A program made the translations under genes and the position numbers. Shown one piece after another: positions 10,615 to 20,594 of a stretch of DNA of 64,000 nt. The notes beneath the pieces are model-generated. The model worked only from the letters and a program-made list of their open reading frames with translations, was not told the origin of the DNA and did no database searches. Within the stretch, counting starts at the first letter, position 1, and each line of letters begins with the position of its first letter. The DNA is from Gracilariopsis chorda (lineage: Eukaryota; Rhodophyta; Florideophyceae; Gracilariales; Gracilariaceae): contig NBIV01000019.1 of the NCBI GenBank assembly GCA_003194525.1, positions 432,469-496,468 of the forward strand, written 5' to 3'.

Positions 10615-11573
10615 GGATGGTCAAGGTTACTCCAACCCTTTCGACCACAAGTAAAACATCTGTCGTTCTTTCTGTAAAGGGTTCGTTCTTCATTCTTGGC
10701 TGGACCCCAACTCACATGGGTATTGTCCTTCCAAGCAGGTTTAGAATCTTTCTTCTGTTCTAAACTCTTGTTTCCTCTCTTAAAGTTCTTATTTTCGTAC
10801 CCCTTGGTCTCTTCCTTCGAATTGTTTTGGAATTCTCCACCCAACTTCATTGAGAGCTCCAAAGTTCTAGCGTATTCGTAAGCAATATGAATGCTGGGAC
10901 GACCTGTGCGATAAATGGGTTGGGAATCTGGAAAGCGTTCGGCAAACTTTCCCTTGTAAGACTTGGGTAAACTGTTGAAAAAGTAGATATATGCTTCATT
11001 CGTTGGAGTATCACACAACGAAACCAAGTCTTCAAAAGTTGCTACATGCTCGTTGAGGTCGTTGAATTCTTTCAACTTGATGTGCATCAATTGTACACGA
11101 GCGGCTGCTTTCTCGTTTTTCGGTACAAATTCGTGAATCATCTCGTGCTTCAGCTCTTCTAGTGTCTGAGGTTTCTGATTTTTGCATTCCAAGCGAAGCA
11201 TCCACGAGGCCGCACGATCTTGCAAATGACATTCGGCCAAAGCTATCATTTTAGCTTCAAAGTAGTTGCATAACGTTTCATACTTCTCAATTGAGTAGAA
11301 AAAGCTTTTCACTCGTTCGGACTTGCGGTCTGCGGTAGTTCCTTTGAAAATCGGAACCGGCGGCGCCTTGAAAGCACTTGCTCCAACGTTAGCTTGGCCT
11401 CCAGATATATTCTGCCGGCTGTTCAGCTGAGTCTGAAGAGTCTGAATGAGATTCGCCTGCTGCTGAACTGTATTTTGCAGTACAGTCAGCTGCTGCTGAA
11501 ACTGTGAAACGTCAGCTGGTTCCACATTTTGTTCAAGGTTTGCACCCCTGCGATTGCGTGTAACTGAGCCCAT
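10566..11573 (-). CDS. gag: Gag of chromovirus 1
   Basis: This is the structural capsid and nucleocapsid protein, intact, about 335 residues from ATG 11,573. Upstream of that ATG the open frame runs into the primer site, so the earlier TTG at 11,612 is not a likely start. The N-terminus has a glutamine-rich heptad region (about 30-60), then the capsid-like retrotransposon gag domain (about 90-240, with AASWMLRLE and IHEFVP). Last comes a variant zinc knuckle, CFTCGRKGWSNLDHPC, in which the His-Cys spacing is altered. The reading frame ends ...AAAAACTAG, where the -1 frame enters protease. The order is 5' LTR, gag, pol. Confidence 0.9.
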   Translation of the reverse strand: MGSVTRNRRGANLEQNVEPADVSQFQQQLTVLQNTVQQQANLIQTLQTQLNSRQNISGGQANVGASAFKAPPVPIFKGTTADRKSERVKSFFYSIEKYETLCNYFEAKMIALAECHLQDRAASWMLRLECKNQKPQTLEELKHEMIHEFVPKNEKAAARVQLMHIKLKEFNDLNEHVATFEDLVSLCDTPTNEAYIYFFNSLPKSYKGKFAERFPDSQPIYRTGRPSIHIAYEYARTLELSMKLGGEFQNNSKEETKGYENKNFKRGNKSLEQKKDSKPAWKDNTHVSWGPAKNEERTLYRKNDRCFTCGRKGWSNLDHPCRGDGKGQNKTNQKN

Positions 11574-11601
11574 GTTCTTAAAAACGATTCTGAGATCGTT
11601 A

Positions 11602-11611
11602 GATGCTACCA
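11602..11611 (-). promoter_or_regulatory. primer binding site of chromovirus 1
   Basis: TGGTAGCATC lies two bases inside the 5' LTR on the minus strand. TGGTAGCA is complementary to a tRNA 3' end of the form TGCTACCA, as in some initiator methionine tRNAs; the identity of the tRNA is inferred. Confidence 0.65.
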
Positions 11612-11613
11612 AA

Positions 11614-11824
11614 TGTATGAGAGGAGAGAGGATAGCAATTGAAGTTCACGTTTACTCACTGCAACGATGAAGCTTACTGCTTCCGTCGTTTGCTATGAGA
11701 CTCTTGCCTTTTGTAGGCATGTCCCCGACCGTTCATATGTTTGAATCACATTCAAAAATATGAATTGAAATAAGCGGTCGTCGCTAACAGTAGTCTAAAA
11801 GGAGTAGCTTAATACTATATTACA
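11614..11824 (-). repeat. 5' LTR of chromovirus 1
   Basis: This copy is upstream in element sense and differs from its partner at four positions. One difference breaks the 15-bp hairpin arm (11,732-11,764). It should carry the promoter. Confidence 0.95.
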
Positions 11825-11892
11825 GCCTCAGTCGCGATATTTTAGGTTTTTGTTGAGATATAGCTCTCTGCTAGACTTGCTCTAAGCTTTTC

Positions 11893-11906
11893 CAGTCCCA
11901 AAAGGG
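11893..11906 (-). repeat. piggyBac right terminal inverted repeat
   Basis: On the minus strand this reads CCCTTTTGGGACTG and abuts TTAA at 11,907-11,910. It pairs with the left repeat. Confidence 0.7.
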
Positions 11907-11910
11907 TTAA

Positions 11911-14780
11911 CTGGCAGAGAGGCATTGCGCTAAAGTAGATTTTGCACGCGTTGAAGGGGTCATGCAAGGGAGTTTATTGGTGCGAAGCCTCCCTTTAACC
12001 GGTAACACATATCACATATTCGAATTAATGATTGTGGTACGGCGGTGTTGATATACAGTACAATTTGCACCTCTCAAGCCTTCAAAACGACCTTGCGGAC
12101 GCTCTAAGGCTCTCCAGTGCAATGTTCTACGCTGTCTAGTATCACCGTTTCCCAGTTGGTAAATGCAAAGATCTCCCCAGAAACTGACGGAAACATGCTC
12201 TCATTGACTAAGCGTACACATCATTCATTTGAAAACGACAACCAATAGGAGAGGCCTACTTGGATGCACGTATTATGAATTTTCAAGGACACGAAGAAGT
12301 AAATTATTTGAGACTTTTGCGCGGCGATCGCAATGGGACTGCTTCTTCGTCATTTGCGATGCAGTTCTCGAATCGGTTCTTCTGACTCGCAAGCATCATA
12401 GACCGAAGGATAGACAACTGCGAGGTCCAGTTATCAAATAGCATTGAATATCCACCCCCTATTCCAGGAAGAACATGACGTGCTTCGTTTTGCTGTCTGT
12501 AGCGGGTATGCTTCGCCACTAGATGCTCATAGTGTGTACGTTGCCATCACCCTGAACCCAAACCACGTAAAGATCTTAGCAGCTCAAAGTTGAACCATAA
12601 TAGGTAATTGCTACTAGTAGCGGTCTAGACGCCTTATAAAAGTGCTCGAAGAGGCGCCGTGAAGCCAGAGCGACCAAGAGATGTCTCATAGAACTTGCGG
12701 ACCTTCTCGCTTCAGTTTAGAAGTCGGTAGTGGGGGATGGCAGAACAAAATCGCATAAATTTAATGAAATTTGTAAGTTAATTTCCCGATTGAAGAGCTT
12801 TTGGCGGACGTTGATCTAAGCTATCCAATGTTATGAAGAGAGTTTGTTCGGCCGACATTGACAGAACTAGAAAAAGAGGAATTTGTCATTAACTCATCGA
12901 TGGAAGTTTTCAGCTTTGTGAAAGTTAGTTTGTGCAGTGTGTAGCGCAGTGGCCAGGGAAAAGATGTAGTGCTGTAGTTGAAGCAGTCTTCATCTTTTTA
13001 CTCAGATGAAGCTAGATCTATCGCTACTTGTACTGTTTTTTGGACCTGGTCTACTTAGCTGTTCAACTTTTTCCTACATCCTGCTTGGAGGTGGAGTTCC
13101 TCTGTGAGGAAGTCCACCCGTGGCTAGACGACCATGCGGCAGTCTGGTAGGCGATAAACAGACCCCGAGATCCGACCAGACTGCCTGTGCAGACAAGCGT
13201 CATTGTCCGACGTGGAAAGCCGCGCAAATGCGCCAACCAGGATATGGTAAAATATCCTGATGTTTTTCTTAATGCAGCTTTTTTTCTACAGCGCAGCACA
13301 GCTAAGGTTTCCCAGAAGGACAGGGGTCACCAAAGTGCCAAATATTGGGTCAGGCAGAGGGCTAACAAAGGAAACGATTCATTATTATACCAGGTTTCTT
13401 GTCGCAAGAGTCGGTGGTGCGGTAGAAGCAAACGGGTTATCCAACAGCCATCATATGTATAGGAAAGAAAGACTCCACCGGTAGAGTGAGAAGAAGAGGC
13501 CGAGTTCAGTTGTCAAATCCGAGAAGAAGGTCTGGGGTTCCAAGCAAGTTCTGGCTTCGCTGATCGCTTCAAACTTTCCTTCTGCCAAACCTCGCACAAG
13601 AGAAGCAGTGCGGCAGACAATTGTTCAGCTGTTCCCAAGCCCTTTCATCAGGTGAAAAACACGCCCTACCAGAGCATCTCAAAATTGTGACGGAGTCTGG
13701 AGACACGATCAGTATGACTCAAGGAATCGCAAACCACGGTGGATGCTGTGTGGTATCAATGAAGTCACATGTGCATCAGGAAAGAGTAGGGTAGCGGTGG
13801 TCGTTATTTCACCGACTTTAACCCCTGCTGTTCAACCCATACGGTTATGGTAACCCAAATACCAGTTCTGTGCTTCCCTACTTCTGGCAGATTCGTTCTT
13901 TTGCACGCTGATGGTACAGAACGTGGTCATCTTCTCGGTACTAGGAGACTGTTGACACTCAGTCTCCTGAGAAGGACTTCAGACCATTCCAAAGACACTG
14001 AATTAGGTGACTTGGTAATTGACATGCTTGTACCACACTTCACTCCGTCAGAATATCCATAGCTGGCAGCAATTACGGGAACAAAGGTTCCATCCCTACC
14101 AGATCCAGTCATGATACCCCATAGAACAAATAAAAGAATCCCGGCTGCGCTTCAGCTGTAGGGAGATCAACACGTAGATGATATCTACTTTGGGTAGTAC
14201 AAGTCCTAAGCACGTAACCCATCTCGTCGACTACCATTGTAGTCGTTTATTCTCGAAGATAATCAGCGCAGATATGGAGCAGCCCATCCAGTGCAAGAGA
14301 TGTCATCCTCGAAGAACTAATTGCCAGCTCTAATATAATACAATCCCTCTTTTCCCCACAGTAACACAGCCTTGAAACTGTTTAGACTGCTGCAAATGAC
14401 ATTGCAGATTTACTCGCCCTGTCGAATATTGCAAGGATGGGCATCATCCCGAAGACAACTTTCGTGCAGAACTGCACCGAACCAATTTCAGCATACACAG
14501 TAGGCTTAAAAGAAAGAGTAGCATGTCTTCTCTGCAGCAGCACCAGCACTATGGTCCACGCAATGTTCCGTGCTAACATGTACTTCTACGTAAAGGTGAG
14601 AGATGTTTCTGCACACGCCGAGTAATCTTGACGGTCTTCAGCGTTCGAAGCAACTCTTCCTTTTAGACACAAATTGAACTGGCGGTGCCTGATAGATGGT
14701 TAGCAAGCTTCCAATTTCGAGGGTCCACCGGTCTCCGACAAAAGTACATGGAATAAAACAAACGGCTTCTGCGAACTTAG
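11911..14780. other. unassigned DNA, weak coding traces
   Basis: No intact gene or element end was found. Plus-strand frames at about 13,187-13,462, 13,510-13,650 and 13,800-14,150 read like protein in short runs but are broken by stops, and I recognise no family. A minus-strand open run lies at 14,382-14,579. This stretch may be old host sequence, since the APC2 fragment follows it. Confidence 0.35.
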
Positions 14781-14794
14781 CGTTTCTCTACCTT

Positions 14795-15725
14795 CTAAAT
14801 CTCTGTGTTTAACTCTACCTTCCCTTTTTCAATCCAATGTGATAAAAAGGCCGCCAGCTGCTCTTTCGTTCTGTCATATGATGGGGTGCTTACGAACCGC
14901 TGAAGCATGTTGTGAAATTGTTGAAGAGGAATTTGTTTGCAGTCCTGCAACATCGCCATGACATACGCCTCATAGACGACCATCTGAGCATCTTCCGGTT
15001 GTTCATCCCCAACGTCTCGGGCGTTCGCTAGGACGTGTTCTTCAACAATCCCACCAGACGCTGATTTTATTTCCCCGCCGTGCTCGACTGTATCATAGGT
15101 AGAGTTGCTTCAATGTACAGCTCTTGTGAAACCCAGATTTGCCAGGCCTTTCATCTTAGGTCGAAAAACTGCGTCGTCCTCTATGCCAAGATGATTTTGA
15201 AGCTCTTGCAAGGCTTGTTCCTTTTTCACTAAAACTGTGATTGAATATTGCCCAGGATTTGAGTTACGCTGACATCTACTACACGGCCATCTTCGAATTC
15301 AAGATGTACTGAAACTGTGCCCACGTCATGTTGCTATAGCAGCTTCCTTAGATGCTTGTGTCTGTGAAAAGAGAACTTGTATAGACTCATTTGGGTCTCT
15401 AGCTGCATGGTTCCCTTAAAATATGATTCCTCCACCTTTGGCCAGAACTCTTTAGACAACAGAACAACTTCAAAAATTTTGAACTCGAGAAGATGGATTC
15501 TGAGATTGGGCCGTCTCCAAGATCTTGGAGTCCTTGATGTCTTTGTGCATTATCAAACATACAGGTATGGCTTCCTTCCGCATCTATCAGAGAGTAGCGC
15601 TAAGTCTTGTGATGGCGGTCTTGATACAACTCGAAGGACTTCTGGGCTTTTCTACGAATAACCCTTTGTAGTTATCGAAAAGTTGGTCACTGGTGCCATA
15701 GATGATGACTAAAGTCGCAATTGTA
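14795..15725 (-). pseudogene. APC2 (anaphase-promoting complex subunit 2) C-terminal half, broken
   Basis: APC2 is the cullin-like scaffold of the APC/C ubiquitin ligase, which drives exit from mitosis. Read on the minus strand, the pieces follow APC2 order. A cullin-type piece (IIYGTSDQLFDNYKGLF) comes first, then MHKDIKDSK. Next are LSKEFWPKVEESYF and VGTVSVHLEFEDGRVVDV of the cullin-homology domain, then a winged-helix-like ALQELQNHLGIEDDAV. The final APC2 domain is AMLQDCKQIPLQQFHNMLQR through AAFLSHWIEKGK. Stops (for example after HLRKLL and in the joint after QSQF) and frame changes disable it. The N-terminal half is missing: at about 15,728 it joins a gypsy integrase fragment. The final residues of the usual APC2 end also seem absent. 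Introns could explain some breaks but not the in-frame stop. It may be a duplicated gene fragment. Confidence 0.8.
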
Positions 15726-15728
15726 TCG

Positions 15729-16030
15729 AATGAATTCTTTACCAAGACGTTCGACTGCATCGTTGCTCCAGGGGGTGTAAGGGAGCGTGAAATGATGCGG
15801 AACTCGCAAGGAATTGCTGAGAGACCTGATCGTCTCATCGTGGAAATGTGTGGGGCCATCAGACATTAGCCCATGCGGCACGACGAAGGCGGCGCACCAA
15901 TCCACTATGGCGTGTACAGCGTTCCCAGCGGGGGTGTTAGCGAAAGCGAACCATTTATAGTCTGAGTGATCGTCGCGTAGCATCAAGACGTATTTCTCGC
16001 CGTCTCGGCTTGGGCCGATTTCGAGAAAGT
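15729..16030 (-). pseudogene. gypsy integrase core fragment (copy A)
   Basis: The minus strand gives the middle of a Ty3/gypsy integrase core: DDFLEIG, VLMLRDDHSDYKW, VVPHGLMSDGPTH and WSNDAVERLGKE, covering the D, D and E positions. It stops abruptly at about 15,729, where APC2 sequence begins. The same integrase continues past this point in copy B (44,621 leftwards). Similarity to copy B here is only about 95-98%, lower than in the rest of the duplication. Confidence 0.8.
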
Positions 16031-16289
16031 CGTCCGGATGCAGCCCATTTCAATTACGTACGAAAGGCCTTGGGGATATCAGCCGGCGGAGAAAAACGGA
16101 GACCGGTGCATCCGACTTAAAGCTTTTCTACTGTGCAGCAGGCACGAGAGAAGTCGGCTCAAAACCAGAGAACTTGGCCAGAAGTCGAATAATATTCTAC
16201 TTGTGGTTACACATATTATGTGCCTTGCGAACGCTTACAACTCTGAGATTTCAGCGAAAGCGAAAGTTTACAACCCAGATGGTTGGGGT

Positions 16290-16559
16290 TACTATGAGCC
16301 GGTGAAATCTGGCAAGACTGATTTCATGTCACAATTCCAGAGAAGACGCCTTTTCAGGTTATTGCATCTTCATTTAAAAGAATTCCCTCAAAGACTCTGG
16401 GAATCTGGGAAAATATGCACTGGAGTGGCTACCCTTCTGCTTCAAAGTCTTCAGCCTGCAGTTTCTGATCGGTGTGGAGAACTGAAGTTCTTGCTGAAAC
16501 TGGAAGCGTGCTATGTGTATTTGTTTATATGAGCTCGTCTCTCCAATTCCAGGACTACG
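16290..16559. other. spacer between integrase fragment and LINE remnant
   Basis: The open plus-strand frame running through here (to 16,532) is the antisense of the integrase fragment plus chance extension. No domain was recognised. It contains the insertion site used by the young chromovirus in copy B (GATGGTTGG at about 16,280-16,288). Confidence 0.4.
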
Positions 16560-17424
16560 GTAGGGGCTATACTGAGAAGAAACCCTCTCTCTCTAGTTGT
16601 TTTCCAGATGTCTCGGAGAGGTGGGAGCTCTCGACGCAGGGATGCCGCTCTTCGGCGGCATCTAAGAACGAAGTGGTCTACACTATTAAGTATGTTGAGC
16701 CCACATCAGAGGGGGCAGAAACATTTCCTGTTGTGCAGAAATGTAGAGACTGGATGTAACGTCGAAACGTGGCCGGTAAATATTTGCGACAGGGCAGTAT
16801 GCGCCCTCCTTAGAGTCACTACATTTGACAGCGACTCTGGGACTCCGCTTACGGGCTTTGCGCTAGTAGGACGGACGCCAGTTCTCTGCGTCACTTCCAG
16901 AGAGTCGATCTCTTTTTGGAGTTGCTGCGCAATGGGGAGACCAACGCTTTTCTTTGCAAGTTCGTCGGCGGCTTCGTTTTATGGTAGCCCGCAGTGTCCT
17001 GGTACCCAAACAATTTGGCATTGACAATAGTTTATCATCAATGTCATGCGTTCAGATATTGTTTGGGACGTTGGGACGTTGGGACGTTTGCAAGCCTTGA
17101 GCGAGGCTTCTCGAGTCCGTTGCAAATCTGATTGTCCCTCTCCAGCCGCAGCAAACTTTCACAGCAACTTCGCATAGAGCTCGCCGGAACGCCGCTAGCT
17201 CTGCAGTGTACGAGTAGATCCCTATCCCAGATAGGACTATTCCTGTTTGAGGTTCGATCCTTCCTTTCCACCAGATTAAATAACCTCCCCCTTCTACCGT
17301 TCCAACATCTAGTATTCACGCTTGGAGTACGTGACCATCCTATAAAATAACAGATAAAGCGTGCTATGCCACGTGCTTGAATTTGAGCAGCGGACTCGAT
17401 AAATAGTAACATTGCTGGTTTCAA
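16560..17424 (-). pseudogene. LINE-type RNase H and ORF2 tail, decayed
   Basis: On the minus strand, with frame changes, the order is GGGYLIWWKGRIEP, GIGIYSYTAELAAFRRALC, IRFATDSRSLAQGL, then CQIVWVPGHCGLP and NEAADELAKKS. These are the strand and helix motifs of RNase H (glutamate in TAELAA, aspartate in ATDS, histidine in GHC, aspartate in EAAD) in the form found at the C-terminus of non-LTR retrotransposon ORF2. VDHFVLRCRRRA further on is the closing His-Cys part of the usual ORF2 end. The reverse transcriptase is not present. Three tandem TGGGACGTT units fall inside it. Confidence 0.68.
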
Positions 17425-18885
17425 GTAGCAATGGCGATGGGAAGATATGTCCTTCTAGGTACTTTTGTTTGCATAGAAATTATGTAACGATACAACCCTA
17501 CGATGTTATTCTGCGCTCAACTTTCCTTAGCACTCACACCCGCTACTATTTTAGGGCACTTCGATCATCTCACAAGATTTACTAAAGAAAGTTCCTCTTG
17601 CACAATACCTGGGCCTGATAGTATGATCTCATCGTTTGTGGTTTGTGATCACCTCCTTTTCTCTTACTTTTCGCAAAGTCTTGGGTTTGCCTCATTTACA
17701 GATAACAATGTGTAACGCAAACAACGACTAAAACATAATGATCGTTGGACCGATATTGATGATTAAGTGCTGCATGATCGCATAATTTTATATATTCAAC
17801 ACTGCCCTCAAGTCAATCAATCGGTCTCGCATATGCAGTGATGCCGTTCAACTGGAAGATGAGCCATTCAAGTATCATGTCTGAAGGACTGAAGCAGCAA
17901 AGGAACACCGCGCTTGTATGCATTGCTGTAGGTGACAAATCATCTTCTGCGTTCCTTAAAACCCCAAAAGTTTTAGTCGGGATTTCAAGGAACGCAGATG
18001 ATTTATTTCCGCACTGTAGTTAGGCGGGATGCTAGATCGCAACGGCAGATGATGACTTGGCATCAGCCAGCACCGGATAAGAGGTTCTAGCTCTCGATCT
18101 GCGACGGCGGCGATCGTTCTCCCCCACAACCATCACCGCCGGCGCGTCTTCTTGGCATACTGCGTTCTTGCGATACGCTTTTCTTTTCCCACCCTTCCCT
18201 CCATGTAGGAGCAGTGATGCCTTCTGGGACTCACTGAACGCGTCAGGCTGTTGCCTTTCTGTGGAGCAGAGCACATGGCTCTTGCCGCTCTGTGTCTCCT
18301 ACACTACCCAAAAAATAAAGATCTAGCATTGAGCTATAAGAAAGAAGCACAATAATTCAAGTATTAAAACACTTCAAAGAACTTACTTGTAACTGACCAA
18401 TTCCTGAAAGCACATTACAGCGATTGACGACTACGTGTAGCGATTTTCAAAGCACTAAATCAGCCATCGATCAAAACAAACCATATGCAGAGTACCTCCA
18501 AATCTTTCTTGCTAATAATTTGACGGACTAGGAGGTAAAAATGGGTGACTGCTGACTGTCTAACTAGGATTCAAAAGTAGACAGTCGCAAATAGCCTCTG
18601 ATTTATAATAAATGCTGTCAAATGTTCTCAATACAATAAATACAAAGATTGTGATGATTGGCCGCTTGTGCCTGCCACACAACTGCTTCTATGAACTATG
18701 TATTGAGAATTCAAGAAACTCGTGTATTTTCTATGACTACCACTTATACCCCGCACAGTCGATGGAAAAATAAATCACGCACAGAACGCGAAAACTGCAA
18801 GGTTAAAGTTCATGTTGTAGACTGAAACAGGAATTTCAGGAAGGAGCTGTGACCTGCATCAGTCCTAACATCTTCTATAAGTACA
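17425..18885. other. intergenic region with one strong hairpin
   Basis: No coding region was recognised. The plus strand holds a long imperfect inverted repeat at 17,938-18,004, annotated separately. From 18,300 on the DNA is AT-rich and leads into the zinc-finger gene, so it may include its promoter; TATAAG lies about 13 bp before the ATG, too close for a standard TATA box. Confidence 0.4.
17938..18004. repeat. imperfect hairpin, about 27-bp arms
   Basis: The left arm includes AAATCATCTTCTGCGTTCCT and the right arm, inverted, AAATCATCTGCGTTCCTT. They pair over about 27 bp with a two-base bulge and a few mismatches around a loop of about a dozen bases. It is unchanged in copy B (51,723-51,789). 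Confidence 0.7.
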
Positions 18886-20148
18886 ATGAGCGCAACAAAT
18901 GTTGCACCATCCATCCACAAACATAAGAACACAACAGTAACAAACACAAACACTCACAGCAACAAACGCCGACCTAACCAAACCGATAATCTCCAAAAAC
19001 AGAAACCCAAATCTATAATGTCATCACAAAACAATTCGCAGGGTAGCACTAATCCGAGAGGAAGTTCAGCAAACAGCACAGAACGAAAAAAGCGTTCCCG
19101 AGATTCCGTTAATCAAATACTACTGAACCTCGACGCGGACTGCTCGGAAATTCCAGCAAGTGTCGAAGCAGCGAGAGCACGCCAAATTGTGCATCCTTCT
19201 TTACTGCGCTTCCCAGGAGAAGCATCCGAAAGGTCCCAGCCTCCCACCGGTATGACATCTTCCGGTGGCGCTGGTGGCGCTGGTCCATCTAGAGCAAGAA
19301 GAACACAAAACTCATGTCCCAGTGTCGCAGGTCCATCCACGGCAGGACGGCCACAGCGGCAACGTCCATCTTCTAATGTCCGTGGTCCATCCACAACAGG
19401 ATGGCCACGACGTGCATCTCCCAATGTCGGTGGACCATCTACAGCAGGATGGCCTCAGCAACAACGGGCATCGTCCAGTGTCGGTGGTCCATTCACAGCA
19501 GGATGGCCTCAGCAACAAAGTGCATCGTTCAATGTCACTGCTCCATCTATGCCAGGCGAAGTAGAACCTGAGAGCAGGGCAGGAATGTCTGCCTCTGGGA
19601 CCGAAGCTGGGGAACGAGAACCCAAGAAACGCAGAAGGGATGAATGCCTTAAATGCTTGCGCAGATTTAACGGTCAAGCGGAAACTATGCTCCATCAGAA
19701 AACCTGTTCAGCAAGTTACAGCTGCATTGTTTGCGGCTATTCAACACCATATAAGAAATTGATCGAACGCCACCAAGCGAAACATGCAGAAACCAGATGT
19801 TCTATATGTGACATAACGTTCGCATCGAGAGAGGCTCTGTCTGCTCACAATGTCGATCATCATGGATCCCCGATGCCAATGTTTGCCTGCGGACACTGCG
19901 GAAGGCGGTATGACAGGAAAACCAGTTTGCAAAATCACATTCGAACCAACCATCCACACTCAGGGCAACTTGGCTGTCCACATTGCTTTCAAAGCTTCTC
20001 TAACCAAAAAGGTTTGGATATACACATTTCCAAAAAGCATCCGACACCAAAGCCAGAGAAATATGCATGTGAGATTTGTGGAAGGGAATACAACGCAAAG
20101 AATAACATGTTAGCGCATGCACGCCGTAGTCACGGTGGGACCAGCTAA
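18886..20148 (+). CDS. C2H2 zinc-finger protein with Gly-Pro-Ser repeats (copy A)
   Basis: This is an intact 420-residue frame. Residues 1-60 are N/T/K-rich; a later Met at residue 45 (MSSQNNSQ) is another possible start. A basic run near 65-70 (ERKKRSRD) could be a nuclear signal. Residues about 133-218 are five tandem units beginning GPS. A basic segment EPKKRRRDE precedes six Cys-Cys-His-His/Cys fingers at about 250-418: CLKC, CIVC, CSIC, CGHC, CPHC and CEIC, the last ending HARRSH. Tandem C2H2 fingers normally bind DNA. No transposase or reverse transcriptase is attached. Flanks are a LINE remnant and a copia LTR, so a mobile-element origin is possible. The protein is identical in copy B. 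Confidence 0.82.
   Translation: MSATNVAPSIHKHKNTTVTNTNTHSNKRRPNQTDNLQKQKPKSIMSSQNNSQGSTNPRGSSANSTERKKRSRDSVNQILLNLDADCSEIPASVEAARARQIVHPSLLRFPGEASERSQPPTGMTSSGGAGGAGPSRARRTQNSCPSVAGPSTAGRPQRQRPSSNVRGPSTTGWPRRASPNVGGPSTAGWPQQQRASSSVGGPFTAGWPQQQSASFNVTAPSMPGEVEPESRAGMSASGTEAGEREPKKRRRDECLKCLRRFNGQAETMLHQKTCSASYSCIVCGYSTPYKKLIERHQAKHAETRCSICDITFASREALSAHNVDHHGSPMPMFACGHCGRRYDRKTSLQNHIRTNHPHSGQLGCPHCFQSFSNQKGLDIHISKKHPTPKPEKYACEICGREYNAKNNMLAHARRSHGGTS
19282..19539 (+). repeat. coding minisatellite, five units of 48-54 bp
   Basis: Units encode GPSTAGWPQQQRASSSVG and variants of 16-18 residues. The first unit (GPSRARRTQNSCPSVA) is the most divergent. Confidence 0.85.
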
Positions 20149-20594
20149 CTCCACATCATTTATACAAAAAAGAGTGCTTCATACGAACCAAGGATGGTGA
20201 TGGATAGTTTAGAAGTATTCTTGGTATAGAACAGGGGGTTAACGCTTTGATTCCAGAATAGAATATAACCAGATAGACTTTGTAAACAATTTATTTCGCA
20301 ACCTGCGTGACAAAAACTATCGTAGTCAGTAAAATTTACAATATGCAGAGATATGAAAGCTTGAAGGATTCTGATTAATACAGAACATTCTTCCACGTTC
20401 TTAAGGGTAGTTCTATGTGACGAATATGGGCTGACTTTCTCCAGATGGAGAGAAGGCCGACCGACGGTATTCTATACAGTTCCTAGCGGTTAGTTTAACT
20501 ATCAGACGGAACTACAAGCTATCTACTGTCTCATATCAGCGTATGCTACAAGTTGATCAGGGTGATCGAGCGTGACTTAGATCTATCTCCGCGT
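20149..20594. other. AT-rich spacer before the copia LTR
   Basis: No coding region or RNA gene was seen. CGCGT at 20,590-20,594 directly precedes the LTR and nearly matches TGCGT after the far LTR (42,274-42,278), consistent with a decayed 5-bp target duplication. Confidence 0.4.

Larger units (their letters stand above)
6865..11829 (-). mobile_element. Ty3/gypsy chromovirus 1, full length, decayed pol
   Basis: Two 211-bp LTRs (6,870-7,080 and 11,614-11,824) enclose gag and pol on the minus strand. Each starts TG and ends CA, and the five bases GCCTC flank the element on both sides (6,865-6,869 and 11,825-11,829). The LTRs differ at four positions (about 2%), so insertion is fairly recent. 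Primer site, polypurine tract, gag, protease, reverse transcriptase, RNase H, integrase and a C-terminal chromodomain are all present, in Ty3/gypsy order. It interrupts the right arm of the piggyBac transposon. Pol is disabled by a frameshift and three nonsense codons. Confidence 0.95.
1528..11910 (+). mobile_element. piggyBac-type DNA transposon carrying a nested Ty3 element
   Basis: The left end is TTAA (1,528-1,531) followed by CCCTTTTGGAACGG. The right end, read inwards, is TTAA (11,907-11,910) followed by CCCTTTTGGGACTG. TTAA target duplication and CCC-starting inverted repeats are diagnostic of piggyBac transposons, and a piggyBac transposase lies between the ends. Without the 4,960-bp chromovirus insertion (element plus one target duplication) the transposon would be about 5.4 kb. 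It holds the transposase on the plus strand, a convergent accessory gene on the minus strand, and long non-coding arms. The pairing of these ends is inferred: they match in sequence and orientation, but no empty site is available in the window. Confidence 0.72.

Noticed and set aside
13187..14150. Protein-like plus-strand stretches, possibly a host gene
   Set aside because: Too short and broken, with no recognisable domain. Reported only as weak traces.
16038..16532. Open plus-strand frame of 164 codons, with a shorter homologous version in copy B
   Set aside because: It is the antisense of the gypsy integrase fragment, and the reading is destroyed by the chromovirus insertion in copy B. The minus strand carries the real motifs.
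17060..17095. Three tandem TGGGACGTT units
   Set aside because: A short microsatellite inside the decayed RNase H. No array or spacer structure suggests a CRISPR or satellite.
19312..19695. Long minus-strand frame with repeated tryptophan-cysteine units
   Set aside because: It is the complement of the GPS minisatellite in the zinc-finger gene; the repeats are an echo of the coding repeat.
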